A program made the position numbers and the translations under genes. From positions 1 to 18,372 of the forward strand of contig JAIWNK010000097.1 of NCBI GenBank assembly GCA_020216845.1: a DNA stretch of 18,372 bases, given 5' to 3'. This document shows positions 8,517-14,392 of this stretch, one piece after another. The stretch comes from Anaerolinea sp. (GTDB lineage Bacteria > Chloroflexota > Anaerolineae > Anaerolineales > Anaerolineaceae). The notes under the pieces are model-generated. The model had not been told where the DNA came from. It made no database searches and was given only the letters and a program-made list of their open reading frames with translations. Within the stretch, counting starts at the first letter, position 1. Each line of letters opens with the position of its first letter.

Positions 8517-9397
8517 CGCAAGTACCCCAATTGTTGGTGAAATCGTGCTGGCAGCAAACCAAACTGTCGCGGCACACTATCCAGCGGGCAAGTACGGTCA
8601 TACGACAAATAATCCATCCAATAAATTGAAAGCGGAAAATTGCCTGTCTGTTCCAAAAAAAGCGCCAAACTACGCAAACGCTTGACCGGCAAATGCAACA
8701 ACAATCGCCGCACCCCCAATTGCTGACAAATTGCCCTCACAACATCGCGAATGGTCAACGCCTCAATTCCCCCCAGGTTTGTCACCTGCCCAACCAAACG
8801 CTCATCCTCCAATGCCATCACCATACAGGTTACCAGGTCTTCAATCCACAAGGGTTGAATTAAACCGCGCCCATCGTTTGGTATGAAGAAGAACCCTGGA
8901 CTACGTCGCAACACCCGTGCCAACGGCTCTGTGAACGCGTCGCCCGGCCCATAGGCCACAGCAGAGCGCAAAATAACATAGGGCACCCCCCCCTGCTGAA
9001 TCAAGTGCTCTGCAATTCCTTTTGCTTTCAGCACCGCAAAAGCGGATTGACGATCCGCCCCCAAATGGCTCAAAAAAATTAGCTTTTCCACCCCCGCCTG
9101 ACTTGCCGCCCGTACAATCGCCTCCGTGCCAGCAATATCCACCTGATTCAAATCCGCCTTTGTGCTTAACCGCTCACTGCCCGCCAAATGGTAAACGACC
9201 TTAACCCCCTTCATCGCCGCTCGCAGCCCGCGCTCATCGTTCAAGCTGCACAACACCACATCCACCGCAACTCCCTGTGGCAAATTGGGCGATTTTGGTG
9301 AAGGGCGTAACAAAGTCCGCACTGGATAATCCGCCTGCCTTAACTGTCGGATCAAAGCCCGCCCAACAAAGCCAGTTCCACCAGTAACCAGAATCAT
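8513..9397 (-). CDS. NAD(P)-binding atypical SDR, NDUFA9-like
   Basis: This 294-aa Rossmann protein begins MILVTGGTGFVG, carrying the glycine-rich dinucleotide motif of extended/atypical SDRs. Family-like features follow: VYHLAG (68-73), LSHLGAD (109-115), ILRSAVAYGPGD (142-153) and a QPLWIEDL region near 181. Where catalytic SDRs have Tyr-x3-Lys, this one has V122-L-K-A-K126. The lysine position is kept but the tyrosine is lost, as in several atypical SDRs such as complex I NDUFA9-like proteins. An NAD(P)-binding, perhaps non-catalytic or isomerase-type, role is therefore likely. The start at 9397 is chosen because the Rossmann motif begins there; an upstream in-frame start (9448) would add 17 residues with no family support. 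A -10 box lies only 6 bases upstream of it. The gene is coupled to the GH57-like gene by an ATGA overlap. Confidence 0.88.
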   Translation of the reverse strand: MILVTGGTGFVGRALIRQLRQADYPVRTLLRPSPKSPNLPQGVAVDVVLCSLNDERGLRAAMKGVKVVYHLAGSERLSTKADLNQVDIAGTEAIVRAASQAGVEKLIFLSHLGADRQSAFAVLKAKGIAEHLIQQGGVPYVILRSAVAYGPGDAFTEPLARVLRRSPGFFFIPNDGRGLIQPLWIEDLVTCMVMALEDERLVGQVTNLGGIEALTIRDVVRAICQQLGVRRLLLHLPVKRLRSLALFLEQTGNFPLSIYWMDYLSYDRTCPLDSVPRQFGLLPARFHQQLGYLR

Positions 9398-9403
9398 GGC
9401 CGT

Positions 9404-9409
9404 ATTATA
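9404..9409 (-). promoter_or_regulatory. -10 box (TATAAT on the minus strand) implying a leaderless SDR mRNA
   Basis: On the minus strand TATAAT is followed after six bases by the ATG at 9397. Transcription would start at or next to the start codon, giving a leaderless transcript. No Shine-Dalgarno is seen for this start, which fits. The -35 region is weak. This is inferred from position only. Confidence 0.45.
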
Positions 9410-9433
9410 ACGCGAGAAATTCACTTTGATGAC

Positions 9434-9480
9434 TTTTTCCACTGGCACAAATCTTGCACCTTTCTTTTTTCACTGGAAAA
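9434..9480. promoter_or_regulatory. Repeated T-rich/CACTGG motif in the divergent intergenic region
   Basis: TTTTTCCACTGG (9434-9445) and TTTTTTCACTGG (9465-9476) match at 11 of 12 positions and are 31 bp apart, about three helical turns. TTTTCCA (9435-9441) also pairs as an inverted repeat with TGGAAAA (9474-9480). The region lies between the divergent SDR and TIM-barrel-like genes, so it may be an operator. No regulator is identified. Confidence 0.35.
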
Positions 9481-9499
9481 TTTATTGAACTGGTGAACC

Positions 9500-10768
9500 A
9501 TGTCCCGTCTCGGTCTACACTACTTTCCTGATACTATCCATTACCGCCAAAGCGATCTGCAAACCTGGCTGCCGGAGCTACGTCAGCTGAACGTTCAATG
9601 GCTCGTGTTGCGATCCGAAACCAATCGTGCCATTCCAGAAACCTTTCTAGACGGTTTGCTCCAGGCCGGCATCCAGCCGCTGATTGAATTCAATCTTCCA
9701 TTAAGCGACCCGCCTGCCCCCAACACAATCATCCCATTGCTCAACGTCTATGCGCAGTGGGGCGTCCGTTACCTGCTCTTCTTCGACCGCCCCAACCAAC
9801 GCTCTGCCTGGCCCCACACTGCCTGGGCACACCAAAACCCAGTAGAGCGCTTCCTTGACCTCTATCTGCCCTTTGCCACTCTCGCGCTAGAACGGCAGCT
9901 TTCCCCACTCTTCCCCCCGCTGCAACCCGGCGGAAATTATTGGGATACCACCTTCCTTCGCACCGCGCTTGCCTCACTTCAACGCCGACAACAAACCGAC
10001 CTGCTGAATCAGCTCATCCTGACTGCCTATGCCTGGAGCCATAACCGCCCACTAGACTGGGGCAGCGGTGGGCCACAACGCTGGCCGCAGGCCAGCCCTT
10101 ACATCACGCCACCTGGCTCACAAGACCAATGTGGTTTTTGCATCTTCGATTGGTACACAGCCATTGCCCAAGCTGAGCTGGGCCATTCCCTGCCCATCAT
10201 CCTGCTCCAAGCTGGTCAGTCCACCGCCCCCGAAACAGCTCCCTCCCCCGCATCACCACAGCACTGGCTTCCGATTGTCCATCTAGCGCTTGGCGAGTTA
10301 TACACCATTCCCGACCCACCCAGCTCACCACTTGCCGCCCTACCCGAAAACGTCCTTGCCTGCTGCATGTGGCTGCTATCCGCATCTTCCGATTCACCCC
10401 ACCACGCCCAGGCCTGGTACCTTACCCCCAATCAGCCACAGCCATGGGTTTCCAAACTCAAAGCCTGTCAGCCGCCCGAACCCGTCGCCAAATTCCTTCC
10501 CAACGAACAACCCGTTTTTGAACATTACATCCTTCTCCCCAACTTTGAGTGGGGTGTCCCCGATTGGCACCTGGATTTCATCCGCCCGCTGATTAAGAAA
10601 TACCGTCCAACGGTTGGTTTCTCCCTGCACGAAGCCTCGCTGGCACGGCGTGTCACCGTAGTTGCCAACGAACAGGCCATCCCCGAAGAAGATCTGAACG
10701 CCCTTCGTGCTGTCGGCTGTCAGGTGGAAAGAATTACCGAACCCGGCATGAATCTTGCACCATCTTAG
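9500..10768 (+). CDS. Uncharacterised TIM-barrel/glycoside-hydrolase-like protein
   Basis: This 422-aa protein has no characterised family that I can name with confidence. The N-terminal 100 residues have alternating strands and helices (RLGLHYFP, NVQWLVLRS, GIQPLIEFNL, GVRYLLFFDRP), as in TIM-barrel sugar hydrolases. Residues 216-239 (FDWYTAI..., LGHSLPIILLQAG) resemble the strand that carries a catalytic Glu in such barrels, but Q237 sits at that point, so catalytic activity is doubtful. The C-terminal part (about 342-415) has the pattern RPTVGFSLHEASLARRVTVV followed by a small alpha/beta unit ending GCQVERI, which I recall from surface proteins of Anaerolineae. No signal peptide is visible. 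It starts at ATG 9500 with GGTGA just upstream, and its stop lies 15 bases before ftsZ, so the two probably share a transcript. Confidence 0.72.
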   Translation: MSRLGLHYFPDTIHYRQSDLQTWLPELRQLNVQWLVLRSETNRAIPETFLDGLLQAGIQPLIEFNLPLSDPPAPNTIIPLLNVYAQWGVRYLLFFDRPNQRSAWPHTAWAHQNPVERFLDLYLPFATLALERQLSPLFPPLQPGGNYWDTTFLRTALASLQRRQQTDLLNQLILTAYAWSHNRPLDWGSGGPQRWPQASPYITPPGSQDQCGFCIFDWYTAIAQAELGHSLPIILLQAGQSTAPETAPSPASPQHWLPIVHLALGELYTIPDPPSSPLAALPENVLACCMWLLSASSDSPHHAQAWYLTPNQPQPWVSKLKACQPPEPVAKFLPNEQPVFEHYILLPNFEWGVPDWHLDFIRPLIKKYRPTVGFSLHEASLARRVTVVANEQAIPEEDLNALRAVGCQVERITEPGMNLAPS

Positions 10769-10783
10769 AGAAAGAGGTCTCCT

Positions 10784-11944
10784 ATGAACTTTACCCTTCC
10801 TACTCACTCAACCACCCATTTTACCCCGCTCACCGCCCAACAACCTCGCCTCAAAGCCATCGGCGTAGGCGGCGCTGGCTCAAACGCCATCAACCGCATG
10901 ATTGAACTAGGCCTTAGCAACATAGAATTCATTGTAGCCAACACCGACGCGCAAGCCCTTCAGCACACCCTGGCGCCTACTCGCATTCAGCTCGGCCCAC
11001 ACCGAACGCGCGGTCTGGGCGCGGGCGGCAACCCCGACATAGGCGAAGCAGCTGCTGAAGAAAGCTACATCCCCCTCACCCAAGCCCTTGATGGGGCCGA
11101 TATGGTCTTCATTGCCGCCGGAATGGGCGGCGGCACCGGCACCGGCGCCGCTGCTGTTGTTGCCCGCGCAGCTCATTCGGTTGGTGCCATCACCGTCTCG
11201 GTTGTCACCACCCCCTTCTCATTCGAAGTAGGTCGCCGTCAAGCCAATGCTCGTGCCGGCCTGGCACGCCTGCGCGCCCACAGCGACACACTCATCACCA
11301 TCCCCAATGACCGCCTGCTCTCCCTGGCTGGACGCAACCTGACACTTGAAATGGCTTTCCGTCTTGCCGACGACGTGCTGCGTCAGGGCATTCAAGGCAT
11401 CTCCGAACTCATCACCGAACCCGGGCTCATCAACATAGATTTTGCCCATATTCAGCAATTGATCAAAACGGGCGGTGGCGCGTTGCTTTCCATCGGCATC
11501 GGTGAAGGGCCTAACAAAGTTGAAAAAGCAATTGAACGCGCCCTGCATCACCCATTGCTCGACACCTTGCAAATCGAAGAGGCCACCGCCATTCTGGTCA
11601 ACATCACTGCCAGCCAAGATATCACCTTCATTGAAGTCATGAACGCCCTATCAACCCTGCAAGACCAGGCCGGTCAGTGCGTTGAAATCATCCCCGGACT
11701 GATGACAGATGAGAGACTCCAAGACCGCGCCCAGGTCATTCTCATCCTCACTGGTCTTGGTGCCACCCCCATTTCCACCAACGTTGCCACACCAACGATT
11801 GCTGCCCAACCCCTGCCTGGCACAATCGCGCCCTCGCCTGCAATCCCCCTGCAATCCTTTGCCAACACGCCCGAACTACAACCGGTCAGCGCCCCCAACG
11901 ACCTCGACTTACCCGCCTTTCTGCGCCGCCGCACCCGTCACTAA
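10784..11944 (+). CDS. ftsZ: FtsZ-family GTPase with His in place of the second T7-loop Asp
   Basis: FtsZ forms the polymer of the division ring; GTP is hydrolysed when the T7 loop of one subunit meets the nucleotide of the next. This 386-aa protein keeps GVGGAGSNAINRM (27-39), TRGLGAGGNPDIG (75-87), the tubulin signature GGGTGTGAA (115-123), IPNDRLL (173-179) and ADDVLRQGIQGISELI. The T7 loop reads N217-I-D219-F-A-H222. In canonical FtsZ the last position is Asp (D212 in E. coli, NVDFAD), needed for hydrolysis. The C-terminal peptide (about 373-382, NDLDLPAFLR plus arginines) is kept, so partner binding is likely. No dcw genes lie nearby. GAGGT (10774-10778) supports the start. The gene lies 15 bases after the TIM-barrel-like gene and 3 bases before a 71-aa gene. 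A paralogue with altered turnover is inferred; it could also be the sole FtsZ. Confidence 0.93.
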   Translation: MNFTLPTHSTTHFTPLTAQQPRLKAIGVGGAGSNAINRMIELGLSNIEFIVANTDAQALQHTLAPTRIQLGPHRTRGLGAGGNPDIGEAAAEESYIPLTQALDGADMVFIAAGMGGGTGTGAAAVVARAAHSVGAITVSVVTTPFSFEVGRRQANARAGLARLRAHSDTLITIPNDRLLSLAGRNLTLEMAFRLADDVLRQGIQGISELITEPGLINIDFAHIQQLIKTGGGALLSIGIGEGPNKVEKAIERALHHPLLDTLQIEEATAILVNITASQDITFIEVMNALSTLQDQAGQCVEIIPGLMTDERLQDRAQVILILTGLGATPISTNVATPTIAAQPLPGTIAPSPAIPLQSFANTPELQPVSAPNDLDLPAFLRRRTRH

Positions 11945-11947
11945 ACC

Positions 11948-12163
11948 ATGGATTCCAACACTCTTCACAGCATTTGCCAACAAATCTACCGACGCTTTCC
12001 AGCGCTTGCCGGCACCCGGCCGCGTCAACAACCTGCTGCCGCCAACACACTACTAATTTTTGAGGTGCGCCCACAGCTTGGCAAAGCCATCTCCCTACCC
12101 TTTATCGTCCGGGTCACCGTCCACCCCACCGGAAAAATCCTCAAAATCTCCTCATCTCGATAA
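11948..12163 (+). CDS. Hypothetical 71-aa protein downstream of ftsZ
   Basis: This small protein begins three bases after the ftsZ stop codon with no clear Shine-Dalgarno, so it is probably translated by reinitiation or coupling. Residues 1-30 are polar and likely helical (a Cys at 10). The C-terminal half has two plausible beta strands, TLLIFEVRP and FIVRVTVHPTGKILKISS, which read like a compact beta-hairpin fold. There is no membrane segment. I do not recognise a family. Position between ftsZ and a small membrane-protein gene, and tight spacing, support it as a real gene. Confidence 0.6.
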   Translation: MDSNTLHSICQQIYRRFPALAGTRPRQQPAAANTLLIFEVRPQLGKAISLPFIVRVTVHPTGKILKISSSR

Positions 12164-12178
12164 CAATCAGAGGCAACC

Positions 12179-12427
12179 ATGAACTCCACCCTACAAAAAA
12201 TTGAATTACACTTTTGGACAATCACCACTGCTGTGCTCGAATCCCTACGCCCCCTTTTTTCCGCTTTGCACCATCCAGGTCGGACCTCACTGACCATTAC
12301 CCTGCAACCCTTATACTACCCAATCAAAGGGTTAGAATTTCGCCCCCTGATTCGCATTGCCCTGCTCAGCGCAGCCACCGGTTTCTTCACCGGTGTCTTG
12401 CTACGCATCCTAATCTACGGAGCTTAA
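12179..12427 (+). CDS. Hypothetical 82-aa single-pass membrane protein
   Basis: This small protein follows the 71-aa gene by 15 bases and has a Shine-Dalgarno-like AGAGG seven bases before ATG 12179. Residues 56-80 (LIRIALLSAATGFFTGVLLRILIYG) form a C-terminal membrane helix; the first 55 residues are mixed amphipathic with aromatic clusters (HFWTITTAVL). It has no signal peptide and no recognised family. As the last gene of the ftsZ cluster it could anchor one of the upstream products at the membrane, but that is inference. Confidence 0.65.
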   Translation: MNSTLQKIELHFWTITTAVLESLRPLFSALHHPGRTSLTITLQPLYYPIKGLEFRPLIRIALLSAATGFFTGVLLRILIYGA

Positions 12428-12449
12428 ATTCTTCACATCTTGCAAACCC

Positions 12450-12478
12450 TTGACAATTCGCCCTTTGCGTCTGACAAT
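12450..12478 (+). promoter_or_regulatory. Sigma-70-type promoter for the NBR1-Ig lipoprotein gene
   Basis: A perfect -35 TTGACA (12450-12455) is separated by exactly 17 bp from GACAAT (12473-12478), which matches the -10 consensus at four of six positions. Transcription would start near 12485, giving a leader of about 52 nt with a good GGAGGT (12522-12527) before ATG 12537. This is the best-formed promoter in the window. Confidence 0.7.
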
Positions 12479-12536
12479 ACGTCTCTGGTCGTTCAGGCCT
12501 AAAACTTTGTCAAACACAATTGGAGGTACTTTTCTC

Positions 12537-13298
12537 ATGTTTCGCAAGCAAGTTCGTTCCTTCAGCATCTTTCTGCTGCTGGGAATCCTGATTCTAACCG
12601 CCTGCACCCCCAAAGCCACGCCCTCTCCAACGGTCAACCCCGATGATATTCGCACGCAGGCCATGCAAACCGTGCAGGCTCAATTGACGCAGACCGCCCT
12701 GGCTGCCCCGAGTGCAACCCCAACCTTTACGGTTGCCCCCACCAACACACCAGAACCTGCCACACCAACCCTGTCCATCACTCTCCCGCCCACCGCCCTG
12801 GCGACAACTCAGGTCTTCCTGCCGACCAACACCCTCAGCAGTGGCATCAGAGATCAAGCAACCTACGTCTCCCAATCACCCAGTGATGGCACCGTCTTTG
12901 CTCCTGCCCAAACCTTCACCATGACCTGGCGGCTAAAGAACACTGGCCCCACTACCTGGACAACACAATACAAATTCCGCTTCTATGCGGGCAGTGGCGG
13001 TCGCATGGGCGCCGCCGACATCAACTTGCCCCGCGATGTTGCACCCAATAGCGAAATTGACATCACGTTGCAAATGACAGCACCCCTCACTGCCGGAGAA
13101 TACAACACCATTTGGGTGCTGAGCAACCAAGATGGAATTAACTTCTCGCAAGTCTACCTGCTCTTCAAAGTCAGCGGCAGCACCCTCACCCCCACACGCC
13201 CGCCCGCCACTGCAACAATTGCCCCAACCAACACCGTTGCCCCAACCAACACCATCGTCGTCCCAACCGAAACCCCAACCGAAACAGCAACCCCGTGA
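12537..13298 (+). CDS. Lipoprotein with NBR1-type Ig-like domain and Thr/Pro-rich linkers
   Basis: This is a 253-aa secreted lipoprotein. Residues 1-22 are a type II signal peptide with lipobox L-T-A-C23. A Thr/Pro/Ala-rich segment (24-100) is followed by an Ig-like domain (about 105-212) with the features of the NBR1 Ig-like family: FAPAQTFTMTWRLKNTGPTTW, an LP...V.P turn, and APLTAGEYNTIWVLSNQDGINF. A Thr/Pro tail made of APTNT/PTET repeats follows. Such domains are thought to bind proteins or glycans at the surface; the ligand here is unknown. ATG 12537 is chosen over an upstream in-frame start at 12450, which overlaps the promoter, because the signal peptide starts there and GGAGGT precedes it. 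The stop overlaps the queG start by GTGA, though the functions seem unrelated. Confidence 0.88.
   Translation: MFRKQVRSFSIFLLLGILILTACTPKATPSPTVNPDDIRTQAMQTVQAQLTQTALAAPSATPTFTVAPTNTPEPATPTLSITLPPTALATTQVFLPTNTLSSGIRDQATYVSQSPSDGTVFAPAQTFTMTWRLKNTGPTTWTTQYKFRFYAGSGGRMGAADINLPRDVAPNSEIDITLQMTAPLTAGEYNTIWVLSNQDGINFSQVYLLFKVSGSTLTPTRPPATATIAPTNTVAPTNTIVVPTETPTETATP
13219..13290 (+). repeat. Tandem 18-bp coding repeats (Thr/Pro tail)
   Basis: The 17-base unit TTGCCCCAACCAACACC occurs at 13219-13235 and again at 13237-13253, an 18-bp (six-codon) period giving APTNT units. Degenerate CCAACCGAAA copies then encode PTET. It is a low-complexity linker that can change length by slippage, not a CRISPR. 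Confidence 0.7.
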
Positions 13299-14392
13299 CG
13301 ATTGAAACCTGGATCAAAGCCGAGGCGGAGAGCCTCGGCTTTGCCTTATGTGGCATCACCACCCCTGAACCGCCCAACAGCCTTCCCACCTATCTAGAAT
13401 GGCTTGCAGCAGGGCGACATGCCAACATGGCCTATTTGGCCACCCCACAAGCAATTGCGCTACGCGCCGACCCGCGCCAGCTGTTGCCCAATTGCCAATC
13501 CATTCTTGTGCTTGCCATGCCCTACCCACCCGCTACTGCCAATTGCCCAACCGGTCATGGCCAAATTGCCGCTTACGCCCGCGCAGAAGACTATCATAGC
13601 CACCTGCCAAAGCTGCTCAATCAGCTTCTGGATCATTTGAGAGAACATCTAGGACAAGCAGTTTCAGCTCGCGTTTGCACCGACTCTGCCCCCTTGCTTG
13701 AGCGAGAATTGGCACAGCGCGCCGGCCTGGGCTGGATTGGCCGGAACACCTGTCTCATTCATCCCCAATATGGTTCGTATTTGCTCCTGGCAGAAATTTT
13801 GCTTGACCTGCCCCTGCAACCCGACTCACCTTTTAAGGCTGAATATTGTGGCACATGCCAACGCTGCTTGCAAGCCTGCCCTACCGCTTGCATCCTGCCC
13901 AACCGCACCCTCGATGCCAGTCGCTGTCTATCTTACCTGACGATTGAAAACAAAGGGCCCATTCCCACCGATTTGCGTTCCGCCATCGCAGACCACGTTT
14001 TCGGCTGCGATCTTTGCCAACAAGCCTGCCCCTGGAATCGCCGCATTGCCACTGCCGCTTCTCCCAACATTTCTCCTGACCTGCGTCAGGATCTACAAAC
14101 GCTCACCACACAAACGTTCAAACAACGCTGGGGCCACTCCGCCCTGGAACGCAGCCGGCGCCGCGGCTATTTGCGCAACGCTGCAATTGTACTCGGCAAT
14201 CAGCAAGATCCCAATGCACTCCCGGCACTCCTCCACGCCTTGCAACACGACCCTGAGCCGCTTGTGCGTGCTCACGCAGCTTGGGCCATTGCACAAATCA
14301 GCCCGGCACATCCAGCTCTGACACAAGCCCTCCAAACCGAGAGCGACCCGCTTGTGCGCGCCGAATTAATTCAAGGCAACCAAACTGGCTGA
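13295..14392 (+). CDS. queG: Epoxyqueuosine reductase QueG
   Basis: QueG reduces epoxyqueuosine to queuosine in the wobble base of tRNA, using a cobalamin cofactor and two [4Fe-4S] clusters. This 365-aa protein has the family signature CTDSAPLLERELA followed by GLGWIGRNT (145-152), with D130 at the position of the proposed catalytic Asp. The ferredoxin-like part has C185-x2-C188-x2-C191-x3-C195 and C238-x2-C241-x3-C245, with C199 and C211 nearby. C-terminal residues (about 285-360) form HEAT-like helical repeats (YLRNAAIVLGNQ, LVRAHAAWAI, DPLVRAELIQG). GTG 13295 is used as start; it overlaps the lipoprotein stop by GTGA, and the family N-terminus fits. A perfect 11-bp hairpin lies within the first 16 codons. 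The gene ends convergently, 22 bp into the PD40 gene. Queuosine synthesis genes other than queG are not in the window. Confidence 0.95.
   Translation: MTIETWIKAEAESLGFALCGITTPEPPNSLPTYLEWLAAGRHANMAYLATPQAIALRADPRQLLPNCQSILVLAMPYPPATANCPTGHGQIAAYARAEDYHSHLPKLLNQLLDHLREHLGQAVSARVCTDSAPLLERELAQRAGLGWIGRNTCLIHPQYGSYLLLAEILLDLPLQPDSPFKAEYCGTCQRCLQACPTACILPNRTLDASRCLSYLTIENKGPIPTDLRSAIADHVFGCDLCQQACPWNRRIATAASPNISPDLRQDLQTLTTQTFKQRWGHSALERSRRRGYLRNAAIVLGNQQDPNALPALLHALQHDPEPLVRAHAAWAIAQISPAHPALTQALQTESDPLVRAELIQGNQTG
13316..13342 (+). terminator. Perfect 11-bp hairpin inside the queG start (possible terminator or attenuator)
   Basis: AAAGCCGAGGC (13316-13326) and GCCTCGGCTTT (13332-13342) are exact inverted repeats around GGAGA. 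This is the shape of a bidirectional intrinsic terminator, 17 bases past the lipoprotein stop. However it encodes a conserved-looking QueG helix (KAEAESLGF) and the downstream T run is short (TTTGCCTT). It could reduce queG expression, or be coincidental. Confidence 0.4.

Noticed and set aside
10784..11944. Idea that the FtsZ is a CetZ or plasmid TubZ
   Set aside because: It has GGGTGTG, the standard FtsZ nucleotide loops and a DLDLPAFLRR C-terminal peptide, which point to FtsZ proper.
12025..12297. Leftward open frame opposite the 71- and 82-aa genes
   Set aside because: It crosses the junction of the two small rightward genes, has no Shine-Dalgarno and no domain. The rightward frames have tight spacing and a membrane helix.
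12379..12398. CACCGG direct repeat in the 82-aa gene
   Set aside because: It lies inside the membrane-helix coding region and is short enough to be chance.
13219..13290. Possible short tandem array resembling a CRISPR
   Set aside because: The units are 18 bp, contiguous and in frame, coding for Thr/Pro linker; there are no spacers.
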